Positions 8,717 to 16,397 are shown, numbered from the stretch's first letter. The stretch is 64,000 nt of DNA from Flavobacterium sediminis (GCF_003148385.1 NZ_CP029463.1:2976001-3040000), one strand, 5' to 3'. Notes: generated by a model not told the origin, from the sequence alone. Numbers and translations are program-made.

Positions 8717-9268
8717 ATGAAAGAAAGAATCATAGAAGAAGCTAATAAGCTTTTAGTAGAGAAAGGATATAATGCATTTAGTTATAAAAATATCACTGAA
8801 AAAATTGATATTAAAACGTCCTCTATTCACTATCATTTTCCGACAAAAAGTGATTTAGGAATTGCTATTATTCATAAACATCAAGAAGCTTTTGAACATA
8901 CAATCTTAAAGACAAATGAGAAAACACCTATCGAAAAAATAAATAAATTATTCCTTTACTATAAAAGACTTGTTGCTGAAGAAAAAGTATGTATTGTTGG
9001 GGCTTTAACATCGGATATCAACACTTTAGATGAACCGTTGCGAAAAGAACTATTGTTTTTTACAGATAAAATAATACAATGGACAAATTCAATATTAGAA
9101 GACGGACAAAATCAAAAAGTTTTTAAAATTTTACCGAATTCTGAATTAAAAGCAAAACAGATAATAGCAAGTTTAATGGCATTTGCTCAATTTGCCAGAA
9201 TTGAAAAAAATACTTCAGACTTTGAAAGTATGACACAAATGATTTTAGAAGAACTTATCATTAAATAA
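8717..9268 (+). CDS. TetR/AcrR-family transcriptional regulator
   Basis: 183 residues. The N-terminal about 50 residues (IIEEANKLLVEKGYNAFSY, then ITEKIDIKTSSIHYHFPTK) are a TetR helix-turn-helix with the typical YHFPTKSDL end of the recognition helix. The C-terminal ligand domain is unrecognised and contains two Cys residues. It starts the plus-strand cassette and precedes a thioesterase by 6 bp, so it probably controls the cassette in response to a small, perhaps acyl or aromatic, ligand (inference from the downstream enzymes). The surrounding DNA looks more AT-rich than the trp genes. Confidence 0.9.
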   Translation: MKERIIEEANKLLVEKGYNAFSYKNITEKIDIKTSSIHYHFPTKSDLGIAIIHKHQEAFEHTILKTNEKTPIEKINKLFLYYKRLVAEEKVCIVGALTSDINTLDEPLRKELLFFTDKIIQWTNSILEDGQNQKVFKILPNSELKAKQIIASLMAFAQFARIEKNTSDFESMTQMILEELIIK

Positions 9269-9274
9269 TATAAT

Positions 9275-9676
9275 ATGGAAAATAGAATTTTGGAATATGA
9301 ACTAACTATTAAAGAACATCATCTTGATTTTTACGGACATGTAAATAATGCTACTTATCTTCAACTTTATGAGGAAGCGCGTTGGCAATTCATTACGGAT
9401 AATGATTATGGCTTAGACAAAATAAAATCATCTGGATTAGGTCCTGTGATTCTTGAAATAAAGCTTCGATTTATTAAAGAATTGCGATTAAGAGATAAAA
9501 TAACTATTCATTCTCAAACAGGTGAATATAGTTCAAAAGTTGGTACTATGAAACAATGGATAACTGACAGTAAAGGGAATATTTGTTCAGATGTTGAATT
9601 GCATATAGGTTTATTTGATACAAAAAACAGGAAACTTGTAGAGCCTACAGAAGAGTGGCTTAGTGCAATTAGATAA
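9275..9676 (+). CDS. Acyl-CoA thioesterase, 4HBT/YbgC-like hotdog
   Basis: 133 residues, the standard size of a single hotdog fold. HHLDFYGHVNNATYLQLYEEAR matches the 4-hydroxybenzoyl-CoA thioesterase signature, in which the Asp before the helix (D17 in LDFYGHVNN) is catalytic. It should hydrolyse an acyl- or aryl-CoA thioester in the cytosol. It sits 6 bp after the TetR gene and 18 bp before a second, unrelated hotdog protein. Confidence 0.88.
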   Translation: MENRILEYELTIKEHHLDFYGHVNNATYLQLYEEARWQFITDNDYGLDKIKSSGLGPVILEIKLRFIKELRLRDKITIHSQTGEYSSKVGTMKQWITDSKGNICSDVELHIGLFDTKNRKLVEPTEEWLSAIR

Positions 9677-9694
9677 CTAAAAGATAAAAAAAGT

Positions 9695-10186
9695 ATGATA
9701 GAATATAGACAGCGAAACTATTCATGGGAAGATCCTTTGAAAGGAATAAATCAAGCTAAGAATATAACAGGATTGGAATATTTAAAAGGTATTTTTGCCG
9801 GAAGTATAGCTGCTCCGCCTATTTTTAATACTGTAGATTTCAAGGTAATTTCAGTCGAAAAAGGACAAGTAATTTTTGAGTTTCATCCTAAAGAGTTTCA
9901 TTACAACCCTGTAGGAAGTGTTCATGGAGGAATCGTTACTACAATTTTAGATTCTGCAATAGGTTGTTCTTTACTTTCTACTTTACCGGTTAAAACAACA
10001 TTTACGACTCTGGATCTAAAAATTAATTTTGTTGCTAAAATAAATACAAAAACGCCAGTACTTAAAACCCATACAAAAATTATACATCAAGGTAAAACTA
10101 CGGCATTATTAGAAGCAGATTTGATAGATAATAATGGAAAAGTGTATGCACATACTGTTTCTACCTGTATGATACTTCCTATATAA
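9695..10186 (+). CDS. PaaI-family hotdog thioesterase
   Basis: 163 residues. The stretch HYNPVGSVHGGIVTTILDSAIG carries the HGG and downstream Asp typical of the PaaI thioesterase branch, different from the 4HBT branch of its neighbour. The N-terminal 50 residues form an extension often seen in Bacteroidota members. Likely cytosolic acyl-CoA hydrolase. Its stop codon overlaps the next ATG by one base (TAATG), indicating coupled translation with the hydrolase. Confidence 0.87.
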   Translation: MIEYRQRNYSWEDPLKGINQAKNITGLEYLKGIFAGSIAAPPIFNTVDFKVISVEKGQVIFEFHPKEFHYNPVGSVHGGIVTTILDSAIGCSLLSTLPVKTTFTTLDLKINFVAKINTKTPVLKTHTKIIHQGKTTALLEADLIDNNGKVYAHTVSTCMILPI

Positions 10187-11055
10187 TGATGATGAAAACA
10201 GAAAATTTTGAAGCTATTTGTAGTGACGGAATAAAGCTGAAAGGAACACTAATTATTCCTACTAATCCAAAAGCTGTTATACAATTTAATTGCGGAACTG
10301 CTACTAAAAAGGAGTTTTATCTTCCATTTCTAACTTTTTTAGCAGAAAACGGATATTTATGCTGCTTATGGAATTATAGAGGAAGTGAAAAGAGCGATGA
10401 TCTTAAAAATAATTATTACAAGTTTTCAGATTATGGAACCAAAGATATGTCTGCAATTAAAACTTTTTTAGAAAATAGGTTCCCAAAGCTTCCCTTTCTC
10501 TTTATAGGACATAGTGTTGGAGGACAACAAATAGGTTTTATTGAAAATTTAGATAATGTAAAAGGTACGATTAATATTGCTGTTTCATCGGGTTATTATT
10601 CGAATATGCCATTTGCTTATAGAATGAAAGCTTATTTCTTTTTCTATGTTTTTTCGCCAATAAGTGTTTTAATAAGCGGTTTTGTTAATTCGAAACCTTA
10701 TGGATTGATGGAAAACTTGCCTAAAGAAGTTGTATTTGAATGGCGTGATTGGCTAGAAAAAGAAAACTATTTTTTTGATGAAAAATTCTATGGAAAAACT
10801 GTTCCTAATGGAAATTTTAAAAACTTCAAATTCCCTATTCATGTTTATTACTCGGTGGATGATACTATTTCCAATTCAAAAAACACCAAAGCTTTTTGGC
10901 GAAATGTAAAGAGTGAAAAAGGCATAACATTTTCAGCATTGACACCAACAGAATTTGGATTGAAAAAAATTGACCATTTTGGTTATTTTAGGAAGAATAT
11001 GAAGAATCATCTTTGGAAAGACATTGTAAATAAATTAGATAAATTTTTAGATTAA
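10186..11055 (+). CDS. Alpha/beta hydrolase
   Basis: 289 residues, no signal peptide. The nucleophile elbow is GHSVGG at about residues 108-113, with an upstream NCGTATKKEFY segment near the oxyanion region. A candidate acid Asp lies in YSVDDTIS and a candidate His in KIDHFGYF near the C-terminus. It resembles serine aminopeptidase_S33/lysophospholipase-type hydrolases. Three successive ATGs open the gene; the first overlaps the preceding stop. With two thioesterases upstream, an ester or thioester substrate is plausible, but this is inference. Confidence 0.85.
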   Translation: MMMKTENFEAICSDGIKLKGTLIIPTNPKAVIQFNCGTATKKEFYLPFLTFLAENGYLCCLWNYRGSEKSDDLKNNYYKFSDYGTKDMSAIKTFLENRFPKLPFLFIGHSVGGQQIGFIENLDNVKGTINIAVSSGYYSNMPFAYRMKAYFFFYVFSPISVLISGFVNSKPYGLMENLPKEVVFEWRDWLEKENYFFDEKFYGKTVPNGNFKNFKFPIHVYYSVDDTISNSKNTKAFWRNVKSEKGITFSALTPTEFGLKKIDHFGYFRKNMKNHLWKDIVNKLDKFLD

Positions 11056-11060
11056 CAAAA

Positions 11061-11498
11061 ATGGAAAAGCAAAACAAAAAAACATTGATTTGGGCAAATA
11101 TCATTATGATTGTAATGATAGTAATTCATGATACTGACCATGTTAGACAAGCATCTTGTTGGGATTATACCATTCCTTTATCGGTTTGGTTGGTAAATAT
11201 AAGTGTTTATACACCTAGTTTAATCGCTTTATTTCTTATAAGTAAGAACAAAAACTCTGCTGCAATAGCAACTGTAATCAACGGTTTGTTAGTAGCGGCA
11301 GCATTTGCAGAAGTCCATTTATGGCGTCCTACATTTCCTGTATGGGGCATATGGAATTCAAATTTTTTCAAGCTCGGAGCAGATTCTATAAGTTGGACAG
11401 TTCTTGCTGTGACAATTTTTGTTGGTGTGGGTGTTTCTTTAACAGGAAACTATGTTAGAGGCAGGATATCTGTAATGGAAAAATTAAACCATGAATAA
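11061..11498 (+). CDS. Four-helix membrane protein of unknown function
   Basis: 145 residues with four hydrophobic segments, at about 9-25, 45-62, 68-88 and 115-135. The first is followed by HDTDHVRQ, which holds two His and two Asp near the membrane surface; another His is in VHLWRP. I do not recognise the family. His/Asp at membrane edges together with the SCO-like gene that overlaps its end by 8 bp could suggest metal or redox handling, but nothing proves it. Confidence 0.7.
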   Translation: MEKQNKKTLIWANIIMIVMIVIHDTDHVRQASCWDYTIPLSVWLVNISVYTPSLIALFLISKNKNSAAIATVINGLLVAAAFAEVHLWRPTFPVWGIWNSNFFKLGADSISWTVLAVTIFVGVGVSLTGNYVRGRISVMEKLNHE

Positions 11499-12061
11499 AA
11501 TTATAAGAACCGTTCTCACTATTCTGGGAGTTATTTTTGTTATTTTTTTGATATGGTATAAGATAGATAACATTCCATATGGAGAAAATTTTACTCTTAA
11601 TAATGAAAAAGGAAAGTGGGAGTTTAATCAAAATGCTAAGGAAATAAATTTACTGTATTTCGGTTTTACTTCTTGTGCTTCAGTTTGTCCTATGGCGTTA
11701 GCTTCGGTTAATAGTTCTTTTGATATGCTTACGCAAAGCGAACGTAAAAATGTTAGCGTAATTTTTATAAGTGTTGATTACAAAAAAGGATACTCCGGAG
11801 ATAGTTTCAGAATATGCTAAATCTTTTAATAAAGACTTTGTTGGAATTACTGGAAATAAACAAGAAATAGATAAAACGATTGATTTGTTCCCTGCAGGTT
11901 ATGTTATACAACAGAATAATAACTCTAATTTAAATTATTCGGTTTCTCACTCCGATAAGCTTTTTATCGTTGATAGAAATGGTAAAATGATAGATTATAT
12001 TACAACTCCAAGAGATCCTGTAGAAATAGTCGAAACAGTAAGGAAGCATTTAAAAAAGTGA
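11491..12061 (+). pseudogene. SCO1/SenC-family protein, frameshifted
   Basis: The first frame (11491-11820) has an N-terminal membrane anchor and the SCO signature FTSCASVCPMAL with the copper-binding CxxxCP. The second frame (about 11771-12061) continues with KKDTPEIVSEYAK and HSDKLFIVDRNG, the conserved C-terminal His region. The frames meet at six A residues (11782-11787); one A fewer would restore VDYKKDTPEIV. SCO proteins deliver copper to, or reduce, oxidase CuA/CuB sites. The gene is therefore either a recent pseudogene or carries a sequencing error; slippage on the A-run is a further option. It overlaps the membrane protein gene upstream. Confidence 0.82.
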
Positions 12062-12183
12062 CCTGTTTGCAATAAAGAGTAACACTAATGATTGAATTTT
12101 TATACTAGAAAATATTTTTAATTATAGTGTGTGTATTAATACAAATGAATTTTACTTTTTAGTCTAAAGTATAAAGTATAAGG

Positions 12184-12218
12184 AATAAAAAAGGCTTGTC
12201 ACACGACAAGCCTTTTTT
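12184..12218 (-). terminator. Terminator of the orphan trp leader, also usable by the cassette
   Basis: Stem GGCTTGTC/GACAAGCC (12193-12200 with 12205-12212), four-base loop, A-run on one side and T-run on the other. The hairpin can act in both directions: for the orphan leader on the minus strand, and for the plus-strand cassette, whose last gene ends at 12061 with no other hairpin. The loop differs from copy 1 and lacks the seven bases that pair with the leader there. Confidence 0.85.
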
Positions 12219-12256
12219 AAGTATTTTGTTTTAAATTATACTAATAGAAGTTTCGC

Positions 12257-12313
12257 TCACAACGTTTGACGTAAGTTGTGCCACCACCAAGTATTGTTTA
12301 AAGTGTTGTTCAT
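12257..12313 (-). CDS. Orphan trp leader peptide (copy 2)
   Basis: An 18-codon frame reads MNNTLNNTWWWHNLRQTL. Compared with the operon leader it changes I4 to T, Y12 to H and S18 to L, keeping the three Trp codons and the LRQT end. Length and frame are unchanged, so it is either young or still under some selection. It is not followed by any biosynthetic gene. It might be an inert duplicate, or its transcript could act in trans; the second is speculation based on reports of trans-acting trp leader RNA in other bacteria. Confidence 0.72.
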   Translation of the reverse strand: MNNTLNNTWWWHNLRQTL

Positions 12314-12330
12314 CTTCTTAATTGTTGAAA

Positions 12331-12338
12331 CAAATGTA
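12331..12338 (-). promoter_or_regulatory. -7 box of the orphan trp leader
   Basis: TACATTTG on the minus strand, identical to the operon copy. Upstream, where copy 1 has about 36 extra bases with a TTTG -33 element, this copy runs straight into the hydrolase stop codon. No TTG was found at 17-23 bases, so this promoter may be weak or dead. Confidence 0.45.
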
Positions 12339-12342
12339 AAAA

Positions 12343-13335
12343 TTATTCGAGTAAGAAATCAGTTAAAGGTTGAATAAATTTTTCAAAAGATTCAATATGA
12401 GGTAAATGACCTATGTTTTCAATTTCGACTAATGTAGCATTCGGTATTTTTTGCTGCGTTTTTTTGCCCAGCTCATAATACAATCCTAGCGTTTCTCTAA
12501 CATTTTCCGGAGCTAGATTTTTTCCTAAAGCGGTACGATCACGTGTTCCGATGATCAATAGAGTAGGTGCTTTTATATTCGGAAATTCGTAGACTACAGG
12601 TTGTGTCATAATCATGTCGTAGGTTAAAGCAGAATTCCAAGCAATGATCGGATAATCTTTGTGTAAAGTCCATCCGGCTAAAATATTAACCCATTGATCG
12701 TATTCCGGCTTCCATTTATTGTCGTAATAGAATTTTAGTTGGTAGTTTTTAATGGATTCGTAATTGCTTTTTAATTCTTTTTCATACCACCAATCAATAG
12801 GTTGGTAAGGTACAACTACTTTGTAATCTTCGAGTCCGATCGGGTTTTCCAAAATCAGTTTTTCAGTCATTTCAGGATACATCAATGCAAATCGAGTAGC
12901 TAGCATGCCTCCCATAGAATGTCCCAGAACCGCAGTTTTAGTAATGTTTAAATGATCTAAAATGGCTTTTGTATTTTGAGCCAATTGCTGAAAAGAATAT
13001 TGAAAATGTTCTGGTTTGGTAGATTTCCCAAAACCAATCTGGTCTGGAGCGATTACTCGATATCCTTTAGCCGTTAAAGCTTCAATAGTGGTTTTCCAAT
13101 AGGCTCCGTTAAAGTTTTTACCATGTAGTAAAAGGACATTTTTACCGTTGAAATTTTTAGGTTTTACATCCATATACGCCATTTGAAGCTCTTGGTTTTG
13201 AACTTTTAGCGCTATAAAATGAACCGGATACGGATATTTGTAGTTGCTTAAGTTTTGATCCAGAGGAACGGGTTTGTTTTGCGCAGTAGCTAAAAAAGTA
13301 ACTAAGACAAGAACCAGAAGGCTAAGGTTTTTCAT
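12343..13335 (-). CDS. Secreted alpha/beta hydrolase
   Basis: 330 residues from the ATG at 13335 (MKNLSLLVLVLVTFLATAQ), which opens a clear signal peptide. A longer frame to 13422 would translate the preceding terminator and is rejected. The core has LLHGKNFNG, the nucleophile elbow GHSMGG, a candidate acid Asp in IGTRDRTA and a late His in IGHLPHIE, the usual order of the fold. Likely a periplasmic hydrolase of the haloalkane dehalogenase/epoxide hydrolase-like branch; substrate unknown. Its 3' end is duplicated as a fossil at 8529-8590. Confidence 0.88.
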   Translation of the reverse strand: MKNLSLLVLVLVTFLATAQNKPVPLDQNLSNYKYPYPVHFIALKVQNQELQMAYMDVKPKNFNGKNVLLLHGKNFNGAYWKTTIEALTAKGYRVIAPDQIGFGKSTKPEHFQYSFQQLAQNTKAILDHLNITKTAVLGHSMGGMLATRFALMYPEMTEKLILENPIGLEDYKVVVPYQPIDWWYEKELKSNYESIKNYQLKFYYDNKWKPEYDQWVNILAGWTLHKDYPIIAWNSALTYDMIMTQPVVYEFPNIKAPTLLIIGTRDRTALGKNLAPENVRETLGLYYELGKKTQQKIPNATLVEIENIGHLPHIESFEKFIQPLTDFLLE

Positions 13336-13383
13336 GAATTTCAGATTTATTATTGGTAGTGGTTTAAAATTACCATATAAAAG

Positions 13384-13415
13384 AAAAAAGTCCAAGGGAT
13401 ACTTGGACTTTTTCT
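13384..13415 (-). terminator. Terminator after the YceI gene
   Basis: Hairpin AAAAGTCCAAG/CTTGGACTTTT with a five-base loop (13397-13401), followed by a T-run on the minus strand, 25 bp after the YceI stop codon. It separates the YceI gene from the hydrolase downstream. Confidence 0.85.
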
Positions 13416-13439
13416 TTTTCATAGCAAAGTTTATCTTGA

Positions 13440-14009
13440 TTAGAAGCTTAAAGTAACGTCTAATTCGAATTCATCATAGATGGTTTTGTCACCTAAACCT
13501 GAGAAGAAAGAACCTGAACCGTATTTAATACCGAATTTAGTTCTGTCGATCACTAATTTACCTGTAGCAGAGTTTCCGTTTACAGTTAGATCAAAATTTA
13601 CAGGTTGAGTAATTCCTTTGATTGTTAAATCAGCATATACAGTGTAAACACCGTTACCTTTGTCAGCGATTTTTTTGAATACTAAAGTTGAAGTAGGGAA
13701 TTTTTCAACACCAAAGAAATCTTCAGCTTTTAAGTGTCCGTCTAATTTTGCTTTCCAGTCACCTTCTAAATCAGTAGTGTTGATAGAAGTCATATCTACA
13801 GTGAAGTTACCACCTACTAATTTTTTACCTTTTAAAACAACAGCACCTTCTTTTAAGCTGATTGTTCCTTCGTGTTGACCGGTAACTTTTTTACCTACCC
13901 AGTGTAATTTACTTTTTTCAACATTTACTTTCTTAGTGGTTTGAGCAGTTGTTGAAAAAGTAACAAAAGCTACTAATGCTAATGCGATTGATTTTAAATT
14001 TGCTTTCAT
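13440..14009 (-). CDS. YceI-family lipocalin-like periplasmic protein
   Basis: 189 residues with a signal peptide (MKANLKSIALALVAFVTFSTTAQ). The sequence then reads HWVGKKVTGQHEGTISL, later DYFGVEKFP-like (DFFGVEKFPTST) and DRTKFGIKYGSGSFF, matching the YceI beta-barrel that binds a polyisoprenoid-type ligand in known members. It lies 37 bp after a nitroreductase gene in a MarR-headed gene group, so it may be induced together with it. Confidence 0.93.
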   Translation of the reverse strand: MKANLKSIALALVAFVTFSTTAQTTKKVNVEKSKLHWVGKKVTGQHEGTISLKEGAVVLKGKKLVGGNFTVDMTSINTTDLEGDWKAKLDGHLKAEDFFGVEKFPTSTLVFKKIADKGNGVYTVYADLTIKGITQPVNFDLTVNGNSATGKLVIDRTKFGIKYGSGSFFSGLGDKTIYDEFELDVTLSF

Positions 14010-14046
14010 GATTGTGAATTAAATTTTGAATTGGATTATTAATAGA

Positions 14047-14679
14047 TTAAATTGTTTCGAATAATTTTTCAAGTGGTTTTCTAACTTTTTTGAAATGTTG
14101 TGTAGCATCTTCTTCATGACGGTAACCGATAGTTGCAACCAAAGAAGCATTCAACCCTTTTTCTGTTAGTCCTAATATCTTATTGTATTCAGCCGGAACA
14201 AAGCCTTCCATAGGCGTTACATCAATTTTAAGCTCAGCAGCAGCAGCTAAAAGGTTTCCTAAGGCAATATACGTTTGTTTGGAAGCCCAAGTATTTTTTA
14301 CGTCAGCCGGTAATCCTGCAACATTAGCATTCATTACGTCTTGATATCCTTTTAAAGCTTCTGTTTGTATTCCGCGTGTTTCTGCAATATGATCGACAAA
14401 TTTTGCGATATAAGTCTCGTCAATGTTAGTATGATTCACAAAAACCAATAGGTGAGAAGCATCAACGATTTGAGTTTGTCCCCAAGAAGCTGCTTGCAAC
14501 TGTTTTCTGATTTCCGGGTTTTCAATAATTAATACTTTATAAGGTTGTAAACCGTATGAAGAAGCAGTTAATTGTATAGCTTCTTTTAAAATTGCTAAGT
14601 CTGTATCTGATACTTTTTTAGTAGCATCGAATTTTTTAGTGGCATAGCGCCAATTTTGATTGTCAATAAATGTACTCAT
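14047..14679 (-). CDS. NAD(P)H-dependent nitroreductase-family oxidoreductase
   Basis: 210 residues of the NfsB/YdgI-like FMN-dependent nitroreductase fold. RYATKKFDATKK at residues 12-23, SSYGLQPYKVLII (FMN and phosphate contacts) and the C-terminal YRHEED segment are typical. Likely a cytosolic flavoenzyme reducing nitro or quinone compounds with NAD(P)H. It starts 5 bp after the MarR gene, so the two form an operon in which MarR probably represses the reductase. Confidence 0.92.
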   Translation of the reverse strand: MSTFIDNQNWRYATKKFDATKKVSDTDLAILKEAIQLTASSYGLQPYKVLIIENPEIRKQLQAASWGQTQIVDASHLLVFVNHTNIDETYIAKFVDHIAETRGIQTEALKGYQDVMNANVAGLPADVKNTWASKQTYIALGNLLAAAAELKIDVTPMEGFVPAEYNKILGLTEKGLNASLVATIGYRHEEDATQHFKKVRKPLEKLFETI

Positions 14680-14684
14680 TGTAT

Positions 14685-15140
14685 TTAAATAGTTCTAAAT
14701 TTTTCTAATAAATTGTTTAAATTTTCTAATTCTTCCCGGGTCAGGTTTTCCGCAAAATGGTTTTCATGAGTTACCACTAAAGGATCTAATTCTTTAAGAA
14801 GCGCTAATCCTTTGTCTGTGATCTCGATCTCCATTTTTCGTCTGTTTTCCGGACAAACTTCGCGAGTGACCAATTCTTTTAATAAAAGTTTGTCGACCAA
14901 ACGTGTTGTGTTACTGGTTTTTGCGATCATTCGCTCCTGAATAACACACATATTTGCAGGTTTCCCTTTTTGTCCTCTCAAGATTCTTAAAACATTAAAT
15001 TGTTCTGTAGATAATTCAAATGGCTTTAAGACCTCATTAAACTTTTCAGAAATAACATTTTGAGTGTACATTAAATTTAATAAAGTACGCTTTTCTAATG
15101 TTAGATCTGATGTTGCTTTTATGATTTCTTCTATTTTCAT
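14685..15140 (-). CDS. MarR-family transcriptional regulator
   Basis: 151 residues with the winged helix-turn-helix of MarR: LSTEQFNVLRILRGQ, MIAKTSNTTRLVDKLL as recognition helix and ENRRKMEIEITDKG as the wing. Cys94 (VCPEN) and Cys63 (NMCVI) could sense oxidants, but that is inference. It heads the nitroreductase-YceI group and is preceded by three palindromes at 15141-15204 that are strong operator candidates, the nearest abutting the start codon. Confidence 0.93.
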   Translation of the reverse strand: MKIEEIIKATSDLTLEKRTLLNLMYTQNVISEKFNEVLKPFELSTEQFNVLRILRGQKGKPANMCVIQERMIAKTSNTTRLVDKLLLKELVTREVCPENRRKMEIEITDKGLALLKELDPLVVTHENHFAENLTREELENLNNLLEKFRTI

Positions 15141-15204
15141 TTGTAATTACAAAATTTGTATGTACAAATGTAGTGTATTTTTGAATACTTGTATATACAA
15201 GTAT
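15141..15204. promoter_or_regulatory. Array of three TTGTA-NN-TACAA palindromes (MarR operators)
   Basis: Three copies of the same core: TTGTAATTACAA at 15141-15152, ATTTGTATGTACAAAT at 15154-15169, and a perfect 20-bp palindrome ATACTTGTATATACAAGTAT at 15185-15204. Centres are 15 and 33 bp apart. They fill the space directly upstream of the MarR gene and lie 68-131 bp before the divergent thioredoxin gene, so one array could control both directions. Confidence 0.75.
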
Positions 15205-15271
15205 GTTAATTTTTTATTAAAAAATTTCATAAGCTTTATTGCTTGGTTAATTTTAAAAAAAAATATTTCAG

Positions 15272-15784
15272 ATGAGAAAAGCCATTATAGTGTTTTTATT
15301 GTGTACAGGATTTTTGTATTCACAAGATTTAAAGCCTGTTAAGAGCTATAAAAATGAAAATAGGGAAGTAGCTTCTTTTGATTTTGAACATTTGTCTCCT
15401 TTATTTGAACAAGATGATGATGCTACTTATGCTATTAATTTTTGGGCTACTTGGTGCTTGCCATGTGTTAAAGAATTGCCTTATTTTGAGAAACTGAATG
15501 AAACGTATAAAGGTAAAAATGTAAAAGTGATTTTAGTAAGCTTAGATTTCCCTAAGAAAATAGAATCTCAGTTATTGCCTTTTTTAGAACGAAAAAAAAT
15601 TCAGTCTACTGTTTATGTTTTGGATGATCCGGATGCAAACAGCTGGATTGAAAAAGTAAATAAAGATTGGTCAGGAGCTATTCCGGCTACCGTTATATAT
15701 AAAGGTAAAAACAAAAAGTTTTTTGAACAATCGTTTACTTATGAAGAATTAGAAAAAGAACTCTTATTAATACTAAACAATTAA
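15272..15784 (+). CDS. TlpA-like thiol-disulfide oxidoreductase
   Basis: 170 residues with a signal peptide (MRKAIIVFLLCTGFLYSQ). The active site is WATWCLPCVKELP, a thioredoxin CxxC, and the cis-Pro region is GAIPATVI. It is a periplasmic TlpA/ResA-type reductase, possibly for cytochrome c maturation or general thiol reduction. The next gene, 4 bp downstream, is a second secreted thioredoxin-fold protein, so they form a redox pair. Divergent from the MarR gene. Confidence 0.92.
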   Translation: MRKAIIVFLLCTGFLYSQDLKPVKSYKNENREVASFDFEHLSPLFEQDDDATYAINFWATWCLPCVKELPYFEKLNETYKGKNVKVILVSLDFPKKIESQLLPFLERKKIQSTVYVLDDPDANSWIEKVNKDWSGAIPATVIYKGKNKKFFEQSFTYEELEKELLLILNN

Positions 15785-15788
15785 AATT

Positions 15789-16397
15789 ATGAAAACAATC
15801 AAATTTGTACTTACTGCATTGGTATTGGTGACAACCTTTGCTTTTACAGAAAAACCTGTTGAAGGTTATAAAGTCGGTGATGTAGCTACTGATTTTAAAT
15901 TGAAAAATGTAGATGGCAAAATGGTATCATTAAAAGATTATAAAGATGCTAAAGGCTATATTGTGATTTTTACCTGTAATCATTGTCCGTTTGCTAAAGC
16001 GTATGAAGACAGAATCATTGCTTTAGATAAAAAATATAAAAAACTAGGATATCCTGTAATTGCTATTAATCCTAATAATCCTGAAGTCCAACCGGATGAT
16101 AGTTACGATTTGATGAAAGTAAGAGCTAAGGAAAAAGGGTTTACCTTCCCGTATTTATTTGATGAAGGGCAAAAAATATATCCGCAATATGGCGCTACTA
16201 AAACGCCTCATGTTTTTGTTTTACAAAAAACGGTTAAAGGAAATGTTGTAAAATACATCGGGGCAATTGATGATAATCATACTGATGCTGAAGCTATAAA
16301 GGTAAAATATGTAGAAAATGCAGTTGATGCTTTGTTGAAAGGACAAGAAGTGAAAACCGATTTTACAAAAGCTATTGGTTGTTCTATTAAATCGTAG
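15789..16397 (+). CDS. Secreted peroxiredoxin/thioredoxin-like protein
   Basis: 202 residues with a signal peptide (MKTIKFVLTALVLVTTFAFT). KVGDVATDFKLKNVDGKMVSL is an AhpC/TSA opening and FTCNHCPFAKAYEDRI carries a CxxC at the peroxiredoxin active site; GATKTPHVFVL is the cis-Pro loop. This is the PRX-like subgroup in which the function is unproven, likely thiol reduction or peroxide handling in the periplasm. Translated together with the TlpA-like gene 4 bp upstream. Confidence 0.9.
   Translation: MKTIKFVLTALVLVTTFAFTEKPVEGYKVGDVATDFKLKNVDGKMVSLKDYKDAKGYIVIFTCNHCPFAKAYEDRIIALDKKYKKLGYPVIAINPNNPEVQPDDSYDLMKVRAKEKGFTFPYLFDEGQKIYPQYGATKTPHVFVLQKTVKGNVVKYIGAIDDNHTDAEAIKVKYVENAVDALLKGQEVKTDFTKAIGCSIKS

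Larger units (their letters stand above)
12184..12342 (-). repeat. trp leader copy 2 (orphan direct repeat)
   Basis: Second copy of the about 160-bp trp leader found at 8332-8490. Similarity begins at the terminator T-run and ends at the base before the hydrolase stop codon. Downstream of it (lower coordinates) there is no trp gene, only the end of the convergent SCO-like gene. Confidence 0.9.

Noticed and set aside
11491..12061. Programmed frameshift in the SCO-like gene
   Set aside because: No slippery heptamer with a downstream pseudoknot was seen; a homopolymer error or mutation is simpler. Slippage is left open only as a test.
8590..12184. Transposon or integrative element
   Set aside because: No transposase, integrase, terminal inverted repeat or tRNA target was found; the only flanking repeat is the trp leader.
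13336..13422. N-terminal extension of the secreted hydrolase
   Set aside because: It is the translation of the terminator after the YceI gene and would hide the signal peptide.
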